32,566 nt of DNA from DASXTB01 sp036505615. GTDB lineage: Bacteria > Acidobacteriota > UBA6911 > JACQSX01. Within the stretch, counting starts at the first letter, position 1; each line of letters starts with the position of its first letter. The DNA lies in contig DASXTB010000149.1 in assembly GCA_036505615.1 (NCBI GenBank), positions 1-32,566 of the forward strand. Reading direction: 5' to 3'. The position numbers and the translations under genes were made by a program. The notes beneath the pieces were generated by a model. The model saw nothing but the letters and a program-made list of their open reading frames with translations. It searched no databases and was not told the origin of the DNA. This document shows, piece by piece, positions 8,255-14,830 of this stretch.

Positions 8255-9603
8255 CGATCCAACTCTCCTCCAATCATGTTTACCGAGCCGAACGTGGGAA
8301 CTATGTCCGCCACAGCATACCCGACCAGAAAATGCGGCAGCGCCGCCATTATGGGAAAGCAAGGAGGCCGGCAACGCACGCGGTAAGGACGGTCGGAGCC
8401 ATCACTGACGACAAAAAAACCCAATTCGCCGTTGGCGCCTTCCACAGCCGAATAGGTCTCGCCCTTGGGCGGCCGCAGGCCGTGCCCGTACATCACCATT
8501 TTGAAATGATTCATCAGGCCTTCAATGTTGCTGTAAGTCTCCTCTTTTGGAGGCAAGAGTATTTTCTTGTCCTGGACATTCACAGCGCGGCTGGATGACC
8601 GATCGGAACCCTGCAGTGTCGGTTCCACTGTTGCAGGCCTTTCCACCAGGCCCTCAGTAGCTCCCAGTTTTCCCAAATCCCGCATTTCCGCGGACGGAAC
8701 CGGCCGCCCTGCCAGATCCACACTCACGTCACCTTCCGGCATCTGAGCGAAGGCTTGTTCGACGATGCGAGCGCTCTGTTCCATTTCTCGCATCCGGCAC
8801 CAGTAGCGATCGTAGTTGTCTCCATCTGTCCCCAACGGTACGTCAAAGTCAAGGCGGTCATAGGCCAGATAGGGGTTTACCTTGCGAACATCGTAGTTGA
8901 CGCCGGAGGCACGCAGGAATGGGCCCGTAATCCCGTACTGGACCGCAATCTCGGGCGTACACACTCCCACTCCCTTCATGCGGTCATGGAAAATGCGGTT
9001 CTTAGTCAGCAATCGATCCACTTCGTCCAGCACTGCGCGCGTCTTTTTCAGAGCGATTCGAGTTCTCTGCTCAAAATCCGGCGGGAAGTCTGCTTTGACC
9101 CCGCCGATGCGGACATAACTCACCGTCAGACGAGCGCCGGTAACGTATTCGATCAGCTCGTAGAGGTACTCGCGCGCCTTGATCATGTACAGAAATACGC
9201 TAAATGCGCCCAGCTCCATGGCGCTGGCGCCAATGCAGGTGAGATGATCAGTGATCCTGGAAAGCTCGCTCATGATCACGCGGATGTACTTGCAACGTTC
9301 CGCCAATTCTATTCCCAACAACTTTTCCACTGCCTGGGCATAGCCGAAATTACAGATCAGAGGAGACACATAGTTGAGCCGGTCCGTGTAAGGAACGGGA
9401 TGGAGGTAGTTTCCCTGCTCGCAACTCTTTTCGAATGCCCGATGCAGGTAACCGATTTCGACGCTGGCATCAACAACGGTCTCGCCATCCAGCTCTGCGT
9501 CGATCTTGATTATGCCATGCATGGCCGGATGCGACGGGCCGATTGAAATCCGCATCCGATCCGTTTCTACCGGAGTTGACGACTCAGTCAGTTCTTCTTG
9601 CAT
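8251..9603 (-). CDS. nuoD: NADH-quinone oxidoreductase subunit D
   Basis: This 450-residue 49-kDa-type subunit forms the quinone-binding pocket together with NuoB. The N-terminal signature PSHPAMHGIIKIDAEL and the segment EIGYLHRAFEK are typical. The C-terminal half carries PPKEETYSNIEGLMNHF and the ending GSVNMIGGELDR expected of the family. A linker-like segment around residues 300-350 is longer and less conserved-looking than in short homologues. The start overlaps the end of the DHH phosphoesterase gene by 20 bases, and the stop overlaps nuoE in ATGA. Translation of the three genes is therefore probably coupled. Confidence 0.96.
   Translation of the reverse strand: MQEELTESSTPVETDRMRISIGPSHPAMHGIIKIDAELDGETVVDASVEIGYLHRAFEKSCEQGNYLHPVPYTDRLNYVSPLICNFGYAQAVEKLLGIELAERCKYIRVIMSELSRITDHLTCIGASAMELGAFSVFLYMIKAREYLYELIEYVTGARLTVSYVRIGGVKADFPPDFEQRTRIALKKTRAVLDEVDRLLTKNRIFHDRMKGVGVCTPEIAVQYGITGPFLRASGVNYDVRKVNPYLAYDRLDFDVPLGTDGDNYDRYWCRMREMEQSARIVEQAFAQMPEGDVSVDLAGRPVPSAEMRDLGKLGATEGLVERPATVEPTLQGSDRSSSRAVNVQDKKILLPPKEETYSNIEGLMNHFKMVMYGHGLRPPKGETYSAVEGANGELGFFVVSDGSDRPYRVRCRPPCFPIMAALPHFLVGYAVADIVPTFGSVNMIGGELDR
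8263..8271 (-). promoter_or_regulatory. Shine-Dalgarno site of nuoE
   Basis: The minus strand reads GGAGGAGAG here, 8 bases before the ATG at 8254 and inside the 3' end of nuoD. It is one of the strongest ribosome-binding sites in the operon, and it decides the nuoE start. Confidence 0.8.
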
Positions 9604-10627
9604 CGGTCTCGACTAGAGGTTCCCGAATTACCTTGGCCGCGCCTTCTCCCAAAACAATGTGAAGGAAGCGGTCCGACAGTTCCTGTTCCAGTTGCTCGAT
9701 TGCCTGTTCGTTCAGATTGGATATCCGGACCTGTCCTCCCGCCATCATTCCATGGCCTCCAGCGGTTCCGTACTCGCCCACAATCTGTTGCATCACTGTG
9801 CCGGCGTCATGATCCAGGCCCAGCGTCCGGGTGGACAAAATCAAATCACTATCGTACCTGGCCATCGCCAGCGTCCAATCAACACCGCGCAACCGCAGAA
9901 AAAAATCCGCAATCTCGGGAACAATGTCCGGGTTGCGAACAGAGCGAAGCCGCGAAATCACTGCCTTTTCGTAGAGGTAGCTGTTCTCCAGAGCGACGTG
10001 AAATGCCGCGTAGTACTCCCGGGAGACCGGTGCTTGCTCGATGCGAGTCAGTATGGATCGATCCACCAAAGGGGAAAGTTCAAGGTAAGCCTCGATATCG
10101 GCCGGGTGAACGTCTCGAACCAGGTTCAGAGTCTCCGTCTTGATGGCGTAGAAAAGCGCGGTTGCCAGCTCTGTGGTCAGCGGAATTCCCGCCGCTATTA
10201 AATATTCCAGCATCATTGTGCTGGTCGCGCCGTACTCCTCGCGCACATCGTAGTAGGCCGCTTCCATAGTCTCCTGGCGCAAGGGGTGATGGTCGATGAC
10301 AATATCGGGTGTGATCCCGGAAGGGAGAGCGTTATTGCCCGTGCGGGGTTGAGTGTCCACGATGGCGATGGTCTGTGGCCTTTTCAAATCGACGCCATGA
10401 ATGTGATGCAAGTCGATCTGCAGCTTGCGCACCATGGTTTGATTCTCCGCCCGCCCCAGGACTCCGCCGTAGGCCAGGACACTGTCAATCCCCAGCTTCA
10501 CCAGCACCAGCTGGCGCAATGCCAGCGCCGAAGCGAGGCTGTCCGGATCCGGGTTGTTGTGGGTGACAATAAGCAAATTAGGGCGCTCCTTAACAACTGC
10601 CAGCACCTTAGAAAGCCGGCGCTGCAT
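9584..10627 (-). CDS. DHH/DHHA1-family phosphoesterase (NrnA-like) inside the nuo operon
   Basis: DHH-family enzymes hydrolyse short oligoribonucleotides, cyclic-dinucleotide breakdown products or phosphoadenosine phosphate using two metal ions. From the ATG at 10627 (347 residues), motif I HNNPDPD is at 23-29, DTQ at 91-93 and the DHHP signature at 112-115. The DHHA1 substrate loop GGHGMMAGG is at 290-298. The motif around residue 165 reads IKTETL where I would expect IKTDTL, an Asp-to-Glu change at a likely metal ligand. A TTG at 10666 overlapping the nuoC stop is an alternative start. I prefer 10627 because GAAGGA lies just upstream. Its place between nuoC and nuoD, overlapping nuoD, is unusual. 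The substrate is unknown. Confidence 0.88.
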   Translation of the reverse strand: MQRRLSKVLAVVKERPNLLIVTHNNPDPDSLASALALRQLVLVKLGIDSVLAYGGVLGRAENQTMVRKLQIDLHHIHGVDLKRPQTIAIVDTQPRTGNNALPSGITPDIVIDHHPLRQETMEAAYYDVREEYGATSTMMLEYLIAAGIPLTTELATALFYAIKTETLNLVRDVHPADIEAYLELSPLVDRSILTRIEQAPVSREYYAAFHVALENSYLYEKAVISRLRSVRNPDIVPEIADFFLRLRGVDWTLAMARYDSDLILSTRTLGLDHDAGTVMQQIVGEYGTAGGHGMMAGGQVRISNLNEQAIEQLEQELSDRFLHIVLGEGAAKVIREPLVETDARRTD

Positions 10628-10662
10628 GTTTTCCTTCTGAGCGGAGAGTTGGCGCAGCGGGC

Positions 10663-11142
10663 TCAATTCTTTGGACCAATCAAAGGCTGGCGCCTGTTGA
10701 CCGCGTAATCCTTGCGCAGCGGATGCCCTTCAAATCCTTCGTACATAAGAATCCTGCGTAAATCAGGATGGCCGCTAAAACGAATGCCAAACATGTCCCA
10801 GACTTCGCGCTCGAACCAGTCAGCACCCTTCCACAAAGAAACCAGCGTGGGAAGCTCAGGATCCTTCTCTTCTACCGGCGCTTTTAGCCGCACTCGATGT
10901 TTGAGAGGCAATGAGAAAAAGTGGTAAACGACCTCGAAACGCGGTCTTCGTTTCAGATAATCTACCGCGCTAATGTCGATCAGGAAGTTGTATTGCAACT
11001 CTGGATCATCGCGAAGAAAGCGAGCCAAGTCGACAATCTTCTCCTTGCGCACCACGGCGAAGTCGTCACCGAAAGCGTTACCCAGATCAAATAACGAATC
11101 GGCGAAACTCGCTTTCAATTTTCTCAGCGTGATGCTCTCCAT
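10663..11142 (-). CDS. nuoC: NADH-quinone oxidoreductase subunit C
   Basis: This 159-residue 30-kDa-type subunit belongs to the peripheral arm that connects to NuoD. The family signature is present: LWKGADWFEREVWDMFGI at about residues 102-119, then a C-terminal YEGFEGHPLRKDY motif. NuoC and NuoD are separate proteins here, and an unrelated DHH gene lies between them. The gap to nuoB1 upstream is 112 bases and is largely word-repeat sequence. Confidence 0.95.
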   Translation of the reverse strand: MESITLRKLKASFADSLFDLGNAFGDDFAVVRKEKIVDLARFLRDDPELQYNFLIDISAVDYLKRRPRFEVVYHFFSLPLKHRVRLKAPVEEKDPELPTLVSLWKGADWFEREVWDMFGIRFSGHPDLRRILMYEGFEGHPLRKDYAVNRRQPLIGPKN

Positions 11143-11146
11143 GATA

Positions 11147-11254
11147 GTTTCGAGTTCCGGGTCTCGGGTCCCGGATTTCGGCTAAGCGTTCCCGGTGCTA
11201 AACCTATCGATGCCAGGAAAATCAACTCGAGACCCGAAACGCTGAACCGGGAAC
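11147..11254. repeat. Degenerate inverted word-repeat in the nuoB-nuoC gap
   Basis: The words TTCCGGGTCTCGGGTCCCGG and AGCGTTCCCGG lie at 11153-11196. The inverse words CGAGACCCGAAACGCTGAA and CCGGGAACC lie at 11228-11254. Pairing is imperfect, but the same design (word set, core, reverse-complement words) as the other gaps is clear. It fills the whole gap. Confidence 0.7.
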
Positions 11255-11719
11255 CTACATCGCCTGTCTTTGGTTTTGAATTTTCTCTTGTAATTTAATC
11301 AGCCCGTCCAGGACTGTTTCCGGTCTTGGCGGGCACCCGGGAATATAGACGTCCACTGGAATTATCGTATCGATTCCCATCACGGTGGCGTAGTTATCGT
11401 AAAAACCGCCGGTGCAGGTGCAAACGCCGAAAGCGACGACCCACTTAGGATCGCACATCTGGTCGTAGATCATCTTTAAAGCAGGAGCCAGTTTGTGGCT
11501 GACTGTGCCCACTACAAACAGCACGTCGGCCTGGCGGGGTGAAAAGCGCGGCAACCCTGCTCCAAAACGGTCTATATCATAGTGCGCGCAGGCCGTCGCC
11601 ATGTACTCCATGCCGCAGCACGCAGTCACAAACGGGTACTGGAAAATAGAGTATTTGCGCGCCCAACCAATCATTTTATCCAGCCGGCTGGTAAAAAAAC
11701 CCCCTGCGGGAGTGTTCAT
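11255..11719 (-). CDS. nuoB: NADH-quinone oxidoreductase subunit B, copy next to nuoA
   Basis: This 154-residue PSST-type subunit holds the N2 [4Fe-4S] cluster that donates electrons to quinone. Ligands are Cys34 and Cys35 (ACCGMEYM), Cys100 (GVCTCTGG) and Cys129 (PGCPPRP). The ATG at 11719 overlaps the nuoA stop in an ATGA junction. A longer in-frame start at 11836 would only read through nuoA in another frame. The paired-cysteine region ACCGMEYM and the GVCTCTGG loop differ from the second NuoB at 13488-14000 (ACCAIEMM, GACSNCGG). The two are therefore diverged paralogues rather than a recent duplication. Confidence 0.95.
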   Translation of the reverse strand: MNTPAGGFFTSRLDKMIGWARKYSIFQYPFVTACCGMEYMATACAHYDIDRFGAGLPRFSPRQADVLFVVGTVSHKLAPALKMIYDQMCDPKWVVAFGVCTCTGGFYDNYATVMGIDTIIPVDVYIPGCPPRPETVLDGLIKLQEKIQNQRQAM

Positions 11720-12072
11720 TGCCACTGCAGCGCCCCTTTCTTCCAGGCGTAAACCAGACCCACCAGGACAAATGCCAGAAACACGGTCATGCTGGCGAGG
11801 CCCTGGGCACCAAGAACTCGAAAAACCACCGCCCATGGGAAAAGAAAAATCAACTCGATATCAAAAAGAATAAACAGCAGCGCAACCAAGAAGAACTTGA
11901 CCGAGAACCTGCCGCGAATCACCTTGTGGGGCTGGTTACCGCACTCGAACGACATCTGTTTGGCAGGATTGGGGCGTTTGGGGCCGACAAACGATGCCAG
12001 TGCAAGCAGTGTCGCTGCCAACCCCGCAGCAGCGAGGAGGTAGAGGATCAAACCTAAAGCGTCTTCACTCAT
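11716..12072 (-). CDS. nuoA: NADH-quinone oxidoreductase subunit A
   Basis: This 118-residue membrane subunit has three hydrophobic helices, at about residues 5-27, 60-80 and 88-108. The conserved segment KQMSFECGNQP lies in the first loop and FSVKFFLVALLFILFDIE opens helix two. Its length is typical of NuoA. It overlaps nuoB1 by 4 bases. The 143-base gap upstream, toward the cold-shock-domain gene, is a nested hairpin repeat. The ancestral nuoA-B-C order begins here. Confidence 0.96.
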   Translation of the reverse strand: MSEDALGLILYLLAAAGLAATLLALASFVGPKRPNPAKQMSFECGNQPHKVIRGRFSVKFFLVALLFILFDIELIFLFPWAVVFRVLGAQGLASMTVFLAFVLVGLVYAWKKGALQWQ

Positions 12073-12089
12073 CGGTGGTCAAACGTCAT

Positions 12090-12215
12090 CAGTCATCGGT
12101 TACCGGTCATCGGTTACCAGTCGCTTGGTCAGCAGGTCAACAGGTCACAGATGTCAAAATCCGATTTCTGACCTGTTGACTTGGACCTGCTGACCTGCTG
12201 ACCGGTAACCGATGA
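12090..12215. repeat. Nested two-word inverted repeat upstream of nuoA
   Basis: The outer word GTCATCGGTTACC occurs twice from 12092. The inner word GGTCAGCAGGTCAACAGGTCA follows. After a core at about 12150-12167, the inner and then the outer word return in reverse complement, ending at 12215, directly at the stop of the upstream gene. The arms could pair over about 45 bases in the operon transcript. Related GACCTGCTGACC words occur at 24785-24842. Confidence 0.88.
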
Positions 12216-12515
12216 CTATTCACTGGCATACACCTTTAACTTCGTCACGCGCATCTTCTTTCCCACCATCGTCACATCGTACCCGACTTCCAATCCAACT
12301 CGCAGAGAGCGTTCCGGGTTCTCTGATCCAAGCAAATCGATTTCTGGAAGAAAGAAAAATAGGTGGCGGCCATTCTTTCCTTTGATGAAGCCGTAATTCT
12401 TGTCTTTAAAATATTTCACGATGCGGCCTCGCGAGAAGCCCAACTTCAGAGAGGCCAGTTCTTCAGGGAGTTTCCAGCTGGGACGATATTTTCTCTCGAC
12501 AAATTCTATGTGCAT
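12216..12515 (-). CDS. Small cold-shock-domain-like nucleic-acid-binding protein
   Basis: This 99-residue protein has an OB-fold cold-shock-like domain over about residues 28-97. It contains an RNP1-like KNYGFI at 39-44 and an RNP2-like HLFFFLPEI at 51-59, after an opening strand GRIVKYF. A charged N-terminal extension of about 27 residues is absent from canonical CspA. It starts 3 bases after the def stop and lies between def and nuoA. The fold predicts single-stranded RNA or DNA binding. The placement inside the nuo operon, next to stretches of structured intergenic RNA, makes a local RNA-chaperone role tempting but unproven. Confidence 0.72.
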   Translation of the reverse strand: MHIEFVERKYRPSWKLPEELASLKLGFSRGRIVKYFKDKNYGFIKGKNGRHLFFFLPEIDLLGSENPERSLRVGLEVGYDVTMVGKKMRVTKLKVYASE

Positions 12516-12518
12516 GTC

Positions 12519-13019
12519 TCACCGAGTCGCTAATCGAGAAGGCTTTTCCTTCCCCGGTCCGAGACCGACGCCCACGGGAATATAGTCCAGAATCAGAACG
12601 CCATTAAGATGATCGATCTCATGTTGTACCGCTACAGCCTGCAAATCTCTGGCGAGCGTTTCGAAAAACTCGCCCCGTGCATCCTGAGCTCGAACGCGCA
12701 CTTCGGCTGCGCGCGACACCTGAACGCGAACGTCAGGAATGCTAAGGCAGCCTTCTTCCATGACAATGGAGCCGGAGGAATCAAGGATCTCGGGGTTTAC
12801 AAATATGCGCGGCTGGTCGCGCTCCTCGCTGGTATCGAGCACTAGAATTCTTTGCAATAGATTCACTTGCGGCCCGGCCAGCCCGATTCCCTTGTTCTGG
12901 TACATAGTCGCAATCATACGCTGCGCGATGGAAGCGATTCGCTGGTCAAAGGAGGTCACAGGGGAAGCGACCTTGCGCAAAATCGGGTCGGGATACTGGA
13001 CGATCTTATACGCTCTCAT
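12519..13019 (-). CDS. def: Peptide deformylase
   Basis: This 166-residue metalloenzyme removes the formyl group from the N-terminal methionine of nascent proteins. The three family motifs are intact: GIGLAGPQ at 44-51 (usually GxGLAAxQ, here with a G-P variation), EEGCLS at 88-93 with metal ligand Cys91, and HEIDH at 133-137 with the two His ligands and the catalytic Glu. The start overlaps the nuoI2 stop in ATGA, so the two are translationally coupled. A def gene inside a complex I operon is unusual; it normally sits beside fmt. No fmt is seen here. Confidence 0.95.
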   Translation of the reverse strand: MRAYKIVQYPDPILRKVASPVTSFDQRIASIAQRMIATMYQNKGIGLAGPQVNLLQRILVLDTSEERDQPRIFVNPEILDSSGSIVMEEGCLSIPDVRVQVSRAAEVRVRAQDARGEFFETLARDLQAVAVQHEIDHLNGVLILDYIPVGVGLGPGKEKPSRLATR

Positions 13020-13483
13020 TTCGCATTCAACGTCGGGCTGGCGCCAGGAAGCTCAGTGGGGCCATGCTCGAGTTTGAACTTGTTCCACTTGGATCCCTTC
13101 TTGTCATAGTCAGCCAGTTCGAAATACTGCGTCAGTTCGATGGCATTTACCGGGCATGCCTCCTGACAAAGCCCACAGAATAAGCAGCGAGACAAGTCAA
13201 ATGTGAACTCCTGCAAAATCTTGCGGCTTGTCTTAGGGTCTCGCTCGGAGGTCACGACGATCAAATCTTCCGGGCAAGCCAGCGCGCAAAGATTGCACGA
13301 AATGCAGAGAGTCTCCCCTGTATCCGGATCCAGGTTCAGGCGGGGCGCTCCGCGGTAACGCTCCGCCAACTGCGGACGCTGTGTGGGATACTGCTCGGTA
13401 TAGGTGCGTCGGAACATGTAAGGGAACGTAATGAAAAGCCCTTTGAGGAAGTCAATCAGAAGAATGCGTTTCAGGAATTCCAT
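13016..13483 (-). CDS. nuoI: NADH-quinone oxidoreductase subunit I, operon-proximal copy
   Basis: This 155-residue 8Fe ferredoxin-type subunit has clusters at Cys60, 63, 66 and 70 (CISCNLCALACP) and Cys100, 103, 106 and 110 (CLFCGLCQEACP). Its N-terminus MEFLKRILLIDFLKGLFIT is a compact amphipathic anchor, shorter than in the copy at 2253-2834. Spacing to nuoB2 is 4 bases and it overlaps def by 4. It forms a pair with nuoB2 at the head of the operon. The pair could supply an alternative quinone-proximal electron wire, or belong to a second complex I whose other subunits lie elsewhere. Confidence 0.94.
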   Translation of the reverse strand: MEFLKRILLIDFLKGLFITFPYMFRRTYTEQYPTQRPQLAERYRGAPRLNLDPDTGETLCISCNLCALACPEDLIVVTSERDPKTSRKILQEFTFDLSRCLFCGLCQEACPVNAIELTQYFELADYDKKGSKWNKFKLEHGPTELPGASPTLNAK

Positions 13484-13487
13484 CGTC

Positions 13488-14000
13488 TTAAGCCGCCTTC
13501 CCTGCTTTACCCATGATCTTGTCTTGAAGACGCATCACGCCATAAAGGAGAGCTTCCGGCCGTGGAGGACACCCTGGGATATAAATATCGACCGGAATCA
13601 CCTTGTCGACACCTTGCAATACTGCGTAGGAGTTAAACGGCCCGCCGCAATTCGAGCACGCTCCCATAGAAATGACCCACTTCGGATCCGGCATCTGGTC
13701 GTATACCCGCTTGACGATGGGAGCCATCTTCAGCGTAACGGTGCCGGCGATTATTATCACGTCGGATTGGCGCGGGCTGGGGCGAAAGATCCCGGCGCCG
13801 AATCGATCCAGATCAAAGCGTGACGCCCCCGTGGCCATCATCTCAATGGCACAGCACGCCAAGCCGAAAGTCATGGGCCACAGCGACGACTTTCGCGCCC
13901 AGCGGAAAAGTTGTTCCACCGTCGTTACGGCGAAATTCGGCTTTGCCTCTCTGGCCTCTGGAAGTTCCAGCGGCGCAACTGCTTGCAAATCATCGGCCAT
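13488..14000 (-). CDS. nuoB: NADH-quinone oxidoreductase subunit B, operon-proximal copy
   Basis: This 170-residue N2-cluster subunit has all four ligands: Cys49, Cys50, Cys115 and Cys144. The flanking sequences ACCAIEMMATG and IPGCPPRPEALLYG are canonical. It is the first gene of the operon. A GAGGAG Shine-Dalgarno lies about 6 bases before the ATG, and a promoter lies about 130 bases upstream. It differs throughout from NuoB1 at 11255-11719, including a longer N-terminus. Because every ligand is kept in both copies, both are probably functional. Confidence 0.95.
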   Translation of the reverse strand: MADDLQAVAPLELPEAREAKPNFAVTTVEQLFRWARKSSLWPMTFGLACCAIEMMATGASRFDLDRFGAGIFRPSPRQSDVIIIAGTVTLKMAPIVKRVYDQMPDPKWVISMGACSNCGGPFNSYAVLQGVDKVIPVDIYIPGCPPRPEALLYGVMRLQDKIMGKAGKAA

Positions 14001-14131
14001 ATCGGCTCCTCAATACCTCCATTTTATGCTTCGACTGAAACGAAATACTCCCTCTTTTCAGGAAACGCTTTGTTCCTCAGCAAAAAACCCTATCTCTTAC
14101 TGGTCTACATTCCCGCCATCTAAATCTCTTA

Positions 14132-14160
14132 ATTATAACACTTCTTAACGCTTTCGTCAG
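14132..14160 (-). promoter_or_regulatory. Sigma-70-like promoter for the nuo operon
   Basis: Read on the minus strand, CTGACG (14160-14155) and TATAAT (14137-14132) are separated by 17 bases. The -10 is a perfect consensus and the -35 matches at 4 of 6. It points toward nuoB2 and would give a leader of about 125 bases. The -35 overlaps the end of the LMW-PTP/ArsC-like gene. Confidence 0.65.
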
Positions 14161-14582
14161 GGAAGCAGGCGGCGTTTCAATTCCCTGATTTTGATCTCAA
14201 TCTGGTCTCTCACAATCTCAAAAAAATCGATCGTGTGTCCCATCGGATCAGGAATGTTCCAATCTTCAGTGACTTTTCCCTCAGGTTGGGAGACAAAGTC
14301 CGTCGTCGGAAACCCACCCAGCGACACGATTACATTCATGGCGTCGAGATTTACCTCATCGAGACCTTTGCTCTGCTGGCTGGAAATATCGATGCCAATT
14401 TTCTCCATGGCAGTGATTGCTCCCCTGCTGACATACCCGGCGGGAAGCAGGCCGGCGCTGAAGACCTCCCATTGAGATTCCGCTCTCCGGGCCAGGCCTT
14501 CGGCCATCTGGCTGCGGCAGGAATTTCCTACGCAGACAAAAAGTACCTTGAGGTGGTTTTTCACTGGCCCCGCTTCCGCCAT
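14157..14582 (-). CDS. Low-molecular-weight phosphatase / ArsC-like protein
   Basis: This 141-residue protein has the LMW-PTP fold and the P-loop CVGNSCRS, with nucleophile Cys17 and Arg23. A WNIPDP segment places the general-acid Asp at about 112. The surrounding NSCRSQMAEG string is typical of the thioredoxin-coupled arsenate reductase branch. However, the redox cysteine pair that ArsC uses (near 82 and 89) is missing, and the segment here reads SLGGFPTTD. It may be a phosphatase or an arsenate reductase with a different reductant. No other ars gene is nearby. It ends just upstream of the nuo promoter and is transcribed in the same direction. Confidence 0.85.
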   Translation of the reverse strand: MAEAGPVKNHLKVLFVCVGNSCRSQMAEGLARRAESQWEVFSAGLLPAGYVSRGAITAMEKIGIDISSQQSKGLDEVNLDAMNVIVSLGGFPTTDFVSQPEGKVTEDWNIPDPMGHTIDFFEIVRDQIEIKIRELKRRLLP

Positions 14583-14663
14583 AAGCTCCGATTTTCATGC
14601 TATCCAATTCACAACAGCCGGGGAATTAAAAAAATATGAAATAGTGGTGAAGGGAGTGTTATC

Positions 14664-14811
14664 GATTGCGGATTGCGGATTGCGGATTGCGGATTTCCGA
14701 TTGCGGATTGTGGATTTCAGATTGCGGATTGCGGATTTCAGATTGCGGATTTCAGATTGCGGATTGTGGATTTCGGCAATCCGCAATCCGCAATCGGAAA
14801 TCCGCAATCGT
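14664..14811. repeat. Array of 16 heptads plus inverted arm
   Basis: From 14664 to 14775 the plus strand is 16 uninterrupted 7-base units. Only three word types occur: GATTGCG, GATTGTG and GATTTCN (N = C, A or G). After a 3-base break, 14779-14811 is the reverse complement of such heptads (ATCCGCA units), giving a hairpin. It lies in the 248-base divergent gap between the ArsC-like gene and the flavoprotein gene. The rest of the gap shows no clear feature. Short related words are at 401-430. Confidence 0.92.
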
Positions 14812-14830
14812 AGTATCCTAATCCCCTCCT

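Noticed and set aside
8755..9546. 263-residue plus-strand open frame opposite nuoD
   Set aside because: It is an antisense shadow of a clearly conserved gene with no recognisable motifs of its own.
14664..14811. Possible CRISPR array
   Set aside because: Units are contiguous 7-mers without unique spacers, no long direct repeats exist, and no cas genes are nearby.
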